A program made the position numbers and the translations under genes. Under the pieces are notes generated by a model, which saw only the letters and a list, made by a program, of their open reading frames with translations, was not told the origin of the DNA and made no database searches. A stretch of 54,034 bases of DNA from an uncultured Paracoccaceae bacterium (lineage in GTDB: Bacteria > Pseudomonadota > Alphaproteobacteria > Rhodobacterales > Rhodobacteraceae), in contig CANMUM010000012.1 in NCBI GenBank assembly GCA_947501025.1, forward strand, positions 1 through 54,034, written 5' to 3'. The first letter of the stretch is position 1, and every line of letters begins with the position of its first letter. This document shows positions 25,652-34,550 of this stretch, in pieces.

Positions 25652-25921
25652 TTAGGTTTTCATTGCAAGCCAGAGCAATAAGCTTGCAATGAATATTGGC
25701 AATATAAATACAAAAAGAATGCGCTTGGCCCGCGAACGATTCTCAAAAGCCGTAAGATTGTTCGAGACATAATCAGCGCGAGCAGCATCTTGAAGCTCCT
25801 GTTTATTTGCTTCATGCTCAAGGCGGCTTCTTTCATCACGTCTTTGAAAAAATGAAATGCTGACATAAATAGCAATCAGAACCAAAATGAACATTAATAA
25901 TCGAATTAACAAAACAAACAT
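25652..25921 (-). CDS. Small two-helix membrane protein, unknown
   Basis: An 89-residue protein with a helix at each end (residues about 3-24 and 68-86). A charged middle segment (QRRDERSRLEHEANKQELQD) is likely cytoplasmic and helical. GAGG precedes the ATG and the gene lies 9 bp after the DUF6638-like gene, so it belongs to the operon. I do not recognise a family. Its size and topology suit a membrane anchor or adaptor. Confidence 0.72.
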   Translation of the reverse strand: MFVLLIRLLMFILVLIAIYVSISFFQRRDERSRLEHEANKQELQDAARADYVSNNLTAFENRSRAKRILFVFILPIFIASLLLWLAMKT

Positions 25922-25930
25922 CTATACCTC

Positions 25931-27235
25931 TTATCCCCAAGGGCCTTTTACAGTTTCTTTAGCTTGCTCTGGTGTCGGATGCGGCCCAAAAATAGCAGAA
26001 CGCACCCCAGCCTTATTTTTGAGATATTCATCACGAAGTAAGGAAACGGCAAATTTTTTCTTAGCAACTTTCCACGATTTATAAGATTTATAAAACAGCG
26101 GTTTGTTGGTTATGAACAGTTGACGAAGATCAAGCGGTGTGAGCTCAGATAACAAACGATTTGTGATATCTTCATCATCATGGCTTGTAGAGCGTAAAAG
26201 ATAAAAATACGCTTCATGTCCAGGTTGAATGTTTGGCCACCTACCATCTGATTGCGCCCATCGGAGTATATCATTGAGACCATGAAAAATTGGCCCCGCC
26301 CCGCTCGCATATTTGCGCAAGAGTTTCCGAAAATTCATATCACTTAGATCATCAACTTTCTCACCATTTTCAATCAATTTATCAATAACAACCATCTTCA
26401 CTTTTAGAGCAAAATTATCGATGCTATCTTGATTGTCTCTCGCAATTGCTATTTCTACCATGTGTTTTTCTAGCAAAAATTTACCAATTTCTTCGTGATC
26501 GGCTTTATCAATAAATTGAATATCCGGGAAATCATTGGCATATTTTTTATGCCCGATCACCGTTGGTACACTAAGCGATGTATAAATGTACATACCTCCA
26601 AAGTGACTTGTATAAAAATCTTTTTGTTCAAATTCGGTATGTGTCAGATGAATCGGCTGCAATGTGACATTGCCTGTCTTTTTGCCAATCTCCATCATTT
26701 CATTAATGATAGCTTTATCCCACCAAGCGTCTTTTTCATTTTGAAACCTATGGATCAACGTCTGAAGTTGCTTTGCCTCTTCAAGGTGAGAAACTGTCGT
26801 ATCGGCCTCAATGGTGATTTTGTGGACGTCCAATAGCCTTTGAGGATTATCAAGCTCGTAAATTGTATTATAGAGTTCACCTGCAAGCGCATCTTGGGAC
26901 GTTAGTGCTAAAAGTTGCTCCTCATTGGCATCAATAAACTGCTGCAAGATATCGCGTGTTGTTGAAAACGAACTGTCCAATAATGGTGCTGTTCGTTGAG
27001 ACAGGCTCACTATGATAAATTGGTGATTGCAACCATGCTTATTGAGATAAAGTGGATCTTTAACCTCATCGGCGATCTCAGGAGAATAGCCAGAGATATC
27101 AATATAAAAATCTTCTAATTTGGTTTCTAAACCCGTGAGATGCTTAAGCGCACGATTATAACGCGCCACTAATGCAGGCGACGCGACATGGAACAAATTT
27201 CCATAAATCAATCCGTTCTCAAGCAGACGCTTCAT
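25931..27235 (-). CDS. DUF6638-like protein
   Basis: A 434-residue soluble protein beginning MKRLLENGLIYGNLFHVASP. The blocks ALKHLTGLETKLEDFYIDIS and NKHGCNHQFIIVSLSQRTAP match my memory of the DUF6638 family in alphaproteobacteria; the assignment needs a profile search. No signal peptide or membrane helix is visible. The ATG directly abuts the stop of the AAA ATPase gene (no gap), so the two are translationally coupled and probably work in one complex. No catalytic motif was recognised. Confidence 0.78.
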   Translation of the reverse strand: MKRLLENGLIYGNLFHVASPALVARYNRALKHLTGLETKLEDFYIDISGYSPEIADEVKDPLYLNKHGCNHQFIIVSLSQRTAPLLDSSFSTTRDILQQFIDANEEQLLALTSQDALAGELYNTIYELDNPQRLLDVHKITIEADTTVSHLEEAKQLQTLIHRFQNEKDAWWDKAIINEMMEIGKKTGNVTLQPIHLTHTEFEQKDFYTSHFGGMYIYTSLSVPTVIGHKKYANDFPDIQFIDKADHEEIGKFLLEKHMVEIAIARDNQDSIDNFALKVKMVVIDKLIENGEKVDDLSDMNFRKLLRKYASGAGPIFHGLNDILRWAQSDGRWPNIQPGHEAYFYLLRSTSHDDEDITNRLLSELTPLDLRQLFITNKPLFYKSYKSWKVAKKKFAVSLLRDEYLKNKAGVRSAIFGPHPTPEQAKETVKGPWG

Positions 27236-29170
27236 TTACACACCTTTCTCATATCGCTTCATGGCAATTTCTCGGCGTTGCATTTCACGCACTATATTTT
27301 CAATGGCTACCTCATCAGATTTATCGGCATAGCGGAATTCACTATCAGCGTAACGATTGATCTCTTGGATTATCATGTCAAGCGTTATGGGTTGCGCCAA
27401 TTCTGAAATCATCGCCTTCTTTTCATCATAGGTTTTTTCAAAAAATAGCTCAGGCTTCTCCATCCACTCATCAGGCAATTCAAAATCCATAGCCCGCGTT
27501 TTAACGGCATCTGTAATGTTTTTTATCGCACGGCCTGTGAAGCGTTCATCGGCTTCTTGGATGGCTTTGAGATATGTCCCAAGCTTAGCAATATCATCCA
27601 TATCGCCAATATCCTTGCTTACCTTATCGAAGACATTCAAAAGCCCTGCTTCTTGTGGTTTTGAATAGCGCTCATAGCTCTCACTCACCGCGCGTTTGAG
27701 TTCTTGGGCCGCATAAAGTTCGTGATCTCCAAGCGGGATGTCATGATTTTTACCCAATAGTAAACTTAAAATATCAATATAATCATCACGTGTTTGCGGG
27801 CCATCCACCAAGAAACGTGCGCCCGCACGTTGGCGCAAAGCATCGTCAACATTCTCTGGATAATTCGAGAACATGCCAAATGTACAATTCCCACGTACAA
27901 CTGTATTTGCGCCTGCAAAGCTCTCCATCAAAACAGCTGTAATTTCTTGTTGACCAGCGCTTGATCCTTTATCGCCTCGCTTACCTGCAAGCTGATCGAT
28001 ATCATCAATTGTACCAAAACCGATGATATTGGGGTCGATGACAGCACGAATAAAGGCTTTTGCATTCTGCCCGGATTTGCCCTGATAGCTATCAATGCTA
28101 TCCGTAGAAAGGTTTTGATAGACGAATGGATATTTCGCGACCTGACAGTAATTGTTTATTATGCCTGCCATCATTTGAATGAGTGTGGTTTTACCTGTAC
28201 CCGGTTTGCCATCCCCCATAAATGTAAAGATAAAGCCGCCAAGCTCCGCAAATGGATTAAGCTTGCGTTCAAAATCATATGCCATCACCATTTTGGAAAG
28301 CTTCATTGCTTGATATTTGGCGATGTGGTTTCCGATAACTTCTTCAGGTTTTTTAAAGCTCATTGTGAGCTTCGTACTCTTTTGACTGCTGCTTGCGCGG
28401 AAACCTGAAATTTCAAAATCATCAGCCTCTACGCGGTAACTATTGGCCACAAATGCTTCAAGACGCGGTGTATTGGCCGCACGCAATTCAAGCTTAGCCA
28501 TCAAGCTTTCTGTACACGCAAGAACCGTTGCCATGAGCTCGGCTTCACTGACGCTATGCTTTAATATGTTTTGCTCAAGCTCCCATAATGCGCCTGAAAG
28601 TGCGTTATGAACATTATCCGTAACAATTTCTTCGACCTCACCAATTTCCACTTTGCCTTCCGTGTTCTCAAAGCGCGATAATAAGAAATTTGTCATATTC
28701 GCGAAAACCTGAAGAGCGATTAGCGCCGCTGCGCTTAGCAGTTCTCCAAACTCACTTTGCGATGATGAAGGTAGTTGCCCTGCAAGATTTTGCTTCATCA
28801 TCTCTCCAAGAGCCGTTTGCTCGGCGAATTGATCAGCAGCCGCATTTGCCGTTGCAAGTGAGCGCCGAAGTGCATGAATAACTTGCGCTTCAGTGGGTGA
28901 TGTTAAGCTGTCATCATCAACAGCGTTTATTGTTTGGATCAAATGAACACCACTTGCACGCGCTGTAGAACGTGTGACCATTCCAGGCGTCGTGGAACGA
29001 AATCTGCGCGAAGAGCCACCAATGCCTGGCGAGCGTTCTTGTGCAGGCGCAGAAACAGATTCTTTGCCAAAACGAGGTGAATAATCAAAGCCCTCAAGCA
29101 ATGACTTCGCGAAGCCGTAATGGCCTTTAATGTCACTTTCTTTGATTTCGAGTAGATTTCCTGCGTTCAT
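27236..29170 (-). CDS. AAA ATPase of an unknown operon
   Basis: A 644-residue protein with one classical AAA module. Walker A is GKPGTGKT at residues 321-328; Walker B ends in IDDIDQLAGKRG with D389 and D390, where most classical AAA proteins have Asp-Glu. The sensor-1 region is CTFGMFSNYP, and DDALRQRAGARFLVDGP resembles the second-region-of-homology arginine segment. Residues 1-300 are a distinct helical N domain with Ser/Arg-rich patches near residues 45-70 and no recognised family. AAGGGA precedes the ATG. The fold suggests remodelling of a protein or membrane-bound partner, possibly encoded by its operon neighbours. Confidence 0.85.
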   Translation of the reverse strand: MNAGNLLEIKESDIKGHYGFAKSLLEGFDYSPRFGKESVSAPAQERSPGIGGSSRRFRSTTPGMVTRSTARASGVHLIQTINAVDDDSLTSPTEAQVIHALRRSLATANAAADQFAEQTALGEMMKQNLAGQLPSSSQSEFGELLSAAALIALQVFANMTNFLLSRFENTEGKVEIGEVEEIVTDNVHNALSGALWELEQNILKHSVSEAELMATVLACTESLMAKLELRAANTPRLEAFVANSYRVEADDFEISGFRASSSQKSTKLTMSFKKPEEVIGNHIAKYQAMKLSKMVMAYDFERKLNPFAELGGFIFTFMGDGKPGTGKTTLIQMMAGIINNYCQVAKYPFVYQNLSTDSIDSYQGKSGQNAKAFIRAVIDPNIIGFGTIDDIDQLAGKRGDKGSSAGQQEITAVLMESFAGANTVVRGNCTFGMFSNYPENVDDALRQRAGARFLVDGPQTRDDYIDILSLLLGKNHDIPLGDHELYAAQELKRAVSESYERYSKPQEAGLLNVFDKVSKDIGDMDDIAKLGTYLKAIQEADERFTGRAIKNITDAVKTRAMDFELPDEWMEKPELFFEKTYDEKKAMISELAQPITLDMIIQEINRYADSEFRYADKSDEVAIENIVREMQRREIAMKRYEKGV

Positions 29171-29180
29171 AATTTTTCCC

Positions 29181-30302
29181 TTAACTGTAACTTAGCAATC
29201 CACCATTAGGATTGACGGCATATTTTCTAAAATCGCGCAAACTCACAGGGTTACGCTCACGAATGGTTTGATAGACGGAAAGCGGCGTGACAATCGATCG
29301 CTCAATGCTCGTTGCCCCTAGCTCGACCATTTCAGTATCCATTGAGTCGATATCAAATAACTGTATTTCTTGACGGCGGAAAATGCCTGTACGCTCAACC
29401 TTGCTATTTTTGGTGAGCAGAGTTTCAATCGTCCACCCGAATATCCAATCTTCACCAACAGGCGCTTTTGTGTCCTCAAGGATCGAATCAATGACAACAT
29501 TTTGTTTGGTAAAATGACGCGAATGCATCGGGCCAAGTGTAAACCGCCTTAAGCTCATCGGATGCACATTTTCAAAATCCTTATCTATACCTTGTCCTAT
29601 GGTTAACAATTTTAAACTGCTCATAGACTGTGCAAGTAGATAGCTTTGCAATCGAGGCCAATCCTCTTGATCTTTCATAAAAGGCTCTGAGCCTGAAACT
29701 TCAATTTCCATAGTGTAGATTACTGGCAGATTGGTTTGGCTATCATAGATCGCCCAATCAACAACGAAAGAATTGCGTTGATAATCACGCGACATCGCCC
29801 AAGTTAAGCAGGGATGGTTCTGCGCCCAAAACATTTTCTCCTCAGCCAAAATCTCGTAGTAAGTGCGCTGTGCCATTGCATATTGCAAATTGACCGGTTC
29901 CTTATTTTCACTGAGTATTTCACGAATCATGTCTTCCATAATCGCTGTGCGTTTTGGAAGAGAACTCAAATAATTTGAAACTTGCATGGCATCATTAGCC
30001 ATTTTAAGTATCTCCGAATAAACGGGAAAACCGCTATTCACACGATCCATTTCTAGATTGCGTCCATATGCATCGGAGAGTTGCTCCGTCATCAAATATT
30101 TATAGGAAAGAGCCGTAAATGTATTGACGATATTCCCTAAATATTTTCTGAAAATCTCAACCTCATGTTGTCTAATTTTCTTTTGTTCAGCTTCACTCTC
30201 TATCAAATTAAATAGATGCCTGAGTATTCCATCAAATTTTTGAAAATATCTGCGCGAAGCCTCTGCTTCATCGAGCTCAAAATGATCTCTTTTCTGATAC
30301 AA
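29181..30302 (-). CDS. Unknown soluble protein, TTG start
   Basis: A 373-residue protein I do not recognise. The first half is helical and rich in charged residues; the second half (from about residue 165) has mixed strands such as NSFVVDWAIYDSQTNLPVIY and a conserved-looking RRFTLGPMHSRHF. The start is TTG at 30302, chosen because AAGGGG sits 7 bp ahead; no ATG upstream is in frame. It lies between the coiled-coil and AAA ATPase genes, 10 bp before the latter, and is likely a partner of the ATPase. Confidence 0.72.
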   Translation of the reverse strand: MYQKRDHFELDEAEASRRYFQKFDGILRHLFNLIESEAEQKKIRQHEVEIFRKYLGNIVNTFTALSYKYLMTEQLSDAYGRNLEMDRVNSGFPVYSEILKMANDAMQVSNYLSSLPKRTAIMEDMIREILSENKEPVNLQYAMAQRTYYEILAEEKMFWAQNHPCLTWAMSRDYQRNSFVVDWAIYDSQTNLPVIYTMEIEVSGSEPFMKDQEDWPRLQSYLLAQSMSSLKLLTIGQGIDKDFENVHPMSLRRFTLGPMHSRHFTKQNVVIDSILEDTKAPVGEDWIFGWTIETLLTKNSKVERTGIFRRQEIQLFDIDSMDTEMVELGATSIERSIVTPLSVYQTIRERNPVSLRDFRKYAVNPNGGLLSYS

Positions 30303-30348
30303 ACAATCACCCCTTTCAAACGTGGTAAAATGCGATGCGCAAATGCAA

Positions 30349-31422
30349 TTAGCTATAAAGGTTATTGTCGTGCTTTTTGATTACCTCTTCAAAGCGGCGA
30401 GCAAAGCGCTCATCAGATTTTTGTTTTTCTTCTAGAACTTTACGCGCGAAAACCATATTGTCCTCATGGCTTTCAAGCATGTCCGCCATGCGTTGATTTG
30501 TTGCAGAGCCAATAGCAGCCATCGCTTGTTGTGCTTCTTTATCTGTTTGAACACCAATCTCATTGATACGGTGAGCAACATCTTGCTGCTGTGCTGTTTT
30601 CAAGGATTTAGTAAGGGCATCGTAAAGTACAACTCGTTGCTTCGTATCCGTTTCAAGCTTATTAATAAGTACCATTTGTGTTGCCGCTTGATTTTGAAGA
30701 CTATCGATCCAAGTCTTGCCCTTTTCAATATAACGCTCAAGTGTTTGAGATTTAGCAAGCTTCACTTGTTCTTCTTGAACCATTTCATTGTGCTGGCTGT
30801 TAAGCTTCGCCAATTCGCCCTCAAGCTTTGTTCGTTTTTTTGCATCTTGCTCAATTGCAATCTGATTTTCTAAACGTATGATCTCAGGATCAAGATCATT
30901 TATTTTTTGTTTTAAGCCCTCCATTTCAGCAACAATTGCCTCACGCTCAGCAAGGGTGCCTGTAAGATTGGTTTCAACCTTCGTTTTTTGCTCCTCTAAA
31001 ACACCAAGTTGTCCACGAAGGAGATTTGTAATCACATCTGATTTTGCGATCAAATCGTGCAATTTATCGTCAACTGACGCTTCACGTATGCGTTCAGCGC
31101 GAATTGAATCCGCTCGGCTGCCCGAAAAAATACCAACAAACTTTTCCCAGCCTGATTTATTGCGCATCTGATCAAAATCTTTTGAAAATCCAGCGGTCAC
31201 TTGGTCTAATCCAACAATCATATCTGCAATATTTGCGTCCATAAGTTTGGTATGAGCATGCACCGACTCTAAATCTGCGTTTTCAATATCGATTGTAATA
31301 TCTTGCCCTTTAGCAAGCTTTACTTGCGCTTCTTCCAAACGTGATGTGAATTCTTGTATGCGCGCCTGCGCCTCTTTGACTTCGTTCTCAGATTTTTGAA
31401 TTGCTTGTGAAAAATTGGTCAT
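30349..31422 (-). CDS. Long coiled-coil protein, TelA-like in shape
   Basis: A 357-residue protein, nearly all predicted helix, with heptad-rich stretches at about residues 5-40 and 130-230 (QAKVETNL-type, LEGELAKLNSQHNEMVQEEQ). A short non-coiled block near 95-120 reads KSGWEKFVGIFSGSRADSIR. The C-terminal third resembles TelA/toxic-anion-resistance proteins in pattern, but I cannot confirm homology. GAGG precedes the ATG. It is first gene of the minus-strand operon and divergent from tssB over 685 bp. A scaffold or membrane-curvature role is a guess. Confidence 0.75.
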   Translation of the reverse strand: MTNFSQAIQKSENEVKEAQARIQEFTSRLEEAQVKLAKGQDITIDIENADLESVHAHTKLMDANIADMIVGLDQVTAGFSKDFDQMRNKSGWEKFVGIFSGSRADSIRAERIREASVDDKLHDLIAKSDVITNLLRGQLGVLEEQKTKVETNLTGTLAEREAIVAEMEGLKQKINDLDPEIIRLENQIAIEQDAKKRTKLEGELAKLNSQHNEMVQEEQVKLAKSQTLERYIEKGKTWIDSLQNQAATQMVLINKLETDTKQRVVLYDALTKSLKTAQQQDVAHRINEIGVQTDKEAQQAMAAIGSATNQRMADMLESHEDNMVFARKVLEEKQKSDERFARRFEEVIKKHDNNLYS

Positions 31423-32107
31423 TTATCCTCTACCTCATTATTAAATTTATTGGCGGATTAGATTTGTTTAAAGCGGCGTCTCAAATGGATTTCGCATAAT
31501 TCAATTAATCCTTTATAGATATATATAGTAGTAAATGTTCAAAATTAAAGATGTTTTTAGAAAAATTGGATATATGTTTGGCTGGTTTCTCAGTGTTGAT
31601 TAAATGATGTTTGATAATGAAGCGCAGATTGTGTTCCAATTGGAAAGCAATTATATGCTTATATTTTGAAGTTGTTACCTGAAGTGCTGCTAAGTTCTTG
31701 ATTTCTGGTTGAGCTTACCAAGGGCAACGCAGGCTTTCAGTTGTATTGTATAAAGTTTGGGCTTCCGCTATGGACGTAGTGATATGCAACGTTATTTAAT
31801 TGCCAAAATACAGTTTGAAGAAGTTAGTCCTGTGAAGAGACTTTTCTGAGAATATATGCTTTAAATCAATTTTAACGTCAAAGGTTGGATATCTAGTAAG
31901 GTTCGGAATTAGTACAACAATCGTATATTCGTAGTATAATATTGATTTAAATTGGTGTCTTTATGACACTCAAATAAATGACCAATCTGGGTTCGATTCT
32001 AAAAATTTATGAACAATGTTCAAAAATCTTTCAAAATTGTATTGCGTTTCAAATATTTTACGTTAATTCTAGTGTAAGTTTAGTAACAGTAATTAAGGGA
32101 AACAGTA
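31423..32107. other. 685-bp divergent region between the unknown operon and the T6SS
   Basis: Very AT-rich with no supported gene. It must hold promoters for both operons. TTAAGGGAAA (32093-32102) is the tssB ribosome site. No full -24/-12 sigma54 promoter (TGGCAC-N5-TTGC) was found on reading. The segment 31705-31800 is less AT-rich than the rest and may be a gene remnant, but no family was recognised. Confidence 0.45.
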
Positions 32108-32599
32108 ATGGGAAAAGATAGCTCAGTTGCACCAAAAGAACGTATTAATATCAAGTTTGTACCAGCCACTGGTGATCAGCAGGCAGAAATTGAACTACCA
32201 CTAAAAATGATGGTTGTTGGTGATTTCACAGGTAGAGCAGATGATTCGCCTGTTGAAGAGCGAAGCGCGATTTCGGTGGATAAGAACACTTTTGCGAGTG
32301 TTATGAAAGAAATGAAGCTAGAAAGAGACATTGAAGTTGATAATGTTCTATCTGATGATGAAGACGCTACGCTACAATTGAATCTCAAATTTGACGCTTT
32401 GAAAGATTTTACACCGGATGAGCTTGCTCGAAAAATTCCAGAGGTCAATAAACTTGTTGAGCTGCGTGAAGCACTAACTGCACTTAAGGGGCCGCTTGGC
32501 AATATGCCAGATTTTAGAAAAGCACTTGGTGAGATTGTCAATGATGAGTCTAAACGTGACGAAATTTCAGACGAAATTTCAAAATCAGTAGCCGAATAA
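32108..32599 (+). CDS. tssB: T6SS contractile sheath small subunit TssB
   Basis: A 163-residue protein that pairs with TssC to build the contractile sheath in the cytoplasm. It shows the family start KERINIKFVPATGDQQAEIE, then LPLKMMVVGDFTG and the C-terminal segment LVELREALTALKGPLGNMPDFRKAL that inserts into TssC. Length is normal. AAGGGA lies ahead of the ATG. First gene of the T6SS operon. Confidence 0.96.
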   Translation: MGKDSSVAPKERINIKFVPATGDQQAEIELPLKMMVVGDFTGRADDSPVEERSAISVDKNTFASVMKEMKLERDIEVDNVLSDDEDATLQLNLKFDALKDFTPDELARKIPEVNKLVELREALTALKGPLGNMPDFRKALGEIVNDESKRDEISDEISKSVAE

Positions 32600-32617
32600 T
32601 TGGGAAAGGGGATAAAT

Positions 32618-34093
32618 ATGGAAACAGTTGTAGAAAAAAGTGGTTCTAACTCTGCGGCAGAAGGTAGCCTGTTGGATCAAATCATGGCGAAGAGCCGTAT
32701 GGAGCCTGCAGATGAAGGTTATGATATTGCACGTAAGGGTGTCGAGGCCTTTATCTCAGAGATTATAAGATCTGAAAATGTTGACGAAACTGTTAATAAA
32801 AACCGCGTAGATACAATGATCGCGGAGCTAGATCGTAAGATTTCACTTCAAATGGATAAGGTGCTGCATCATCCTGATTTGCAAGAGCTTGAATCAACAT
32901 GGCGCAGTTTGAAGCTTCTTGTGGACCGTACGGATTTCCGTGAAAATATTAAGATGGAGCTTATTTCCATCCGCAAAGAGGAGTTATTGGAGGATTTTGA
33001 AATTTCTCCAGAAGTTCCGCAGTCTGGCCTTTATAAGCATGTCTATTCTGCTGGATATGGTCAGTTTGGTGGTGAACCTGTTGGTGTAATGGTCGGTATG
33101 TACGCATTTAGTCCAACGACACCAGATATGAAACTTTTGCAATATTGTGCTTCAGTTGGCGCCATGGCGCACGCACCATTTATTTCATCGGTTGGTGCAG
33201 ACTTCTTTGGCGTAGAGAGCTTTAGTGAATTGCCCGATATCAAAGAATTGTCATCAATTTTCGAAGGCCCGCAATACACAAAATGGCGTGGGCTACGTGA
33301 ATCTGAAGATGCGCGTTATCTTGGATTAACCGCGCCACGTTTCTTGTTGCGCAATCCCTATGATCCTGAGGATAACCCAACGCGTACTTTCAACTATCGT
33401 GAAAGCGTTTCGGAAGATCATGAGCATTACCTCTGGGGCAACTCTGCTGTATTGTTGGCTGAACGTATTAATGACAGTTTTGCGAAATATCGTTGGTCAC
33501 CAAATATTATTGGTCCTCAATCAGGTGGTGCGGTTCATGATTTGCCTGTGCATCTTTTTGAAACAATGGGACAAATCGAGGCTAAAATCCCGACAGAAGT
33601 ATTGGTAACGGATCGTCGTGAATATGAACTTGCAGAAGAAGGCTTTATTGCTTTGACGATGCGCAAAGGTTCTGACAACGCTGCGTTTTTCTCAGCCAAT
33701 TCGGTCCAAAAACCAAAGCGTTTCCCGAATACAAAAGAGGGTAAAGAAGCAGAAACCAATTATAAACTCGGCACACAATTGCCTTATATGTTTATTATCA
33801 ACCGCCTCGCACATTACATCAAAGTTTTGCAGCGTGAGCAAATTGGTTCATGGAAAGAGCGCGCTGATCTTGAGCGCGAGCTAAACCAATGGATAATACA
33901 ATATGTTGCAGACCAAGAAAACCCACCTGCAGATGTGCGTTCGCGCCGTCCACTTCGTGGTGCTAAGATTGAGGTCTCTGATGTAGAGGGTGATCCAGGT
34001 TGGTATTCGGTTTCAATGGCAGTTCGTCCACACTTTAAATATATGGGTGCGAATTTCGAACTTTCCTTAGTTGGCCGTTTAGACAAAGAATGA
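32618..34093 (+). CDS. tssC: T6SS contractile sheath large subunit TssC
   Basis: A 491-residue protein. Family blocks include LESTWRSLKLLVDRTDF, GEPVGVMVGMYAFSPTTPDM, WRGLRESEDARYLGLTAPRF and LPYMFIINRLAHYIKVLQRE. The frame is open back to 32600, but AAAGGGG at 32605-32611 places the start at ATG 32618. It polymerises with TssB around the Hcp tube and is later recycled by ClpV. Confidence 0.96.
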   Translation: METVVEKSGSNSAAEGSLLDQIMAKSRMEPADEGYDIARKGVEAFISEIIRSENVDETVNKNRVDTMIAELDRKISLQMDKVLHHPDLQELESTWRSLKLLVDRTDFRENIKMELISIRKEELLEDFEISPEVPQSGLYKHVYSAGYGQFGGEPVGVMVGMYAFSPTTPDMKLLQYCASVGAMAHAPFISSVGADFFGVESFSELPDIKELSSIFEGPQYTKWRGLRESEDARYLGLTAPRFLLRNPYDPEDNPTRTFNYRESVSEDHEHYLWGNSAVLLAERINDSFAKYRWSPNIIGPQSGGAVHDLPVHLFETMGQIEAKIPTEVLVTDRREYELAEEGFIALTMRKGSDNAAFFSANSVQKPKRFPNTKEGKEAETNYKLGTQLPYMFIINRLAHYIKVLQREQIGSWKERADLERELNQWIIQYVADQENPPADVRSRRPLRGAKIEVSDVEGDPGWYSVSMAVRPHFKYMGANFELSLVGRLDKE

Positions 34094-34097
34094 GCCA

Positions 34098-34547
34098 ATG
34101 AATGATCGGCACCATATTTCGCAGAAATTTGGGCGTAGTTCAGACTCTCTATTCGAGCGTATTCAAGCAGATGATCAGGAGATCCACTTAGGTGGGTCCC
34201 CTGACGTTCTCTCGGCGAAATTGCGTTCGATAAAGAAAAATTTGGTCAACGTTTTAAATTCACGAAGTGGTGGGGCTCCTTCCGCGCCCCTATATGGCCT
34301 TGGCGATTTGAATGATGCGAATGTCGGATCTTCAGATATGCTGCGCCAAATTGCCAATGAAATTACCAAAGCTATACAGCTCTATGAACCACGTGTTGAA
34401 AATGTTCGCGTTCATTTTGAGCGGTCTGGCAATGACGAGTTAGAGCTTATGTTCCATATCTCTGCGCAAACCAGAATTGAACATAAAGATGAACATCTAA
34501 CTATTGACCTTGTACTCATGGGCAATCGTGGCTTTGAAATTAGGTAG
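34098..34547 (+). CDS. tssE: T6SS baseplate protein TssE
   Basis: A 149-residue gp25-like baseplate wedge protein. It opens with SLFERIQ and has SIKKNLVNVLNSRSGGAPSA, PLYGLGDLND and ITKAIQLYEPRVENVRV, the usual gp25-type pattern, though the classical glutamate of viral gp25 cannot be judged here. It lies 4 bp after tssC and 3 bp before tssF. Confidence 0.93.
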   Translation: MNDRHHISQKFGRSSDSLFERIQADDQEIHLGGSPDVLSAKLRSIKKNLVNVLNSRSGGAPSAPLYGLGDLNDANVGSSDMLRQIANEITKAIQLYEPRVENVRVHFERSGNDELELMFHISAQTRIEHKDEHLTIDLVLMGNRGFEIR

Positions 34548-34550
34548 AAA

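Noticed and set aside
30349-31422. Firm call of TelA (toxic anion resistance) for the coiled-coil protein
   Set aside because: Only overall pattern agrees; generic coiled-coil similarity could explain it.
31423-32107. Sigma54 promoter ahead of tssB
   Set aside because: TGGC-type words occur but none has the matching TTGC at the right distance.
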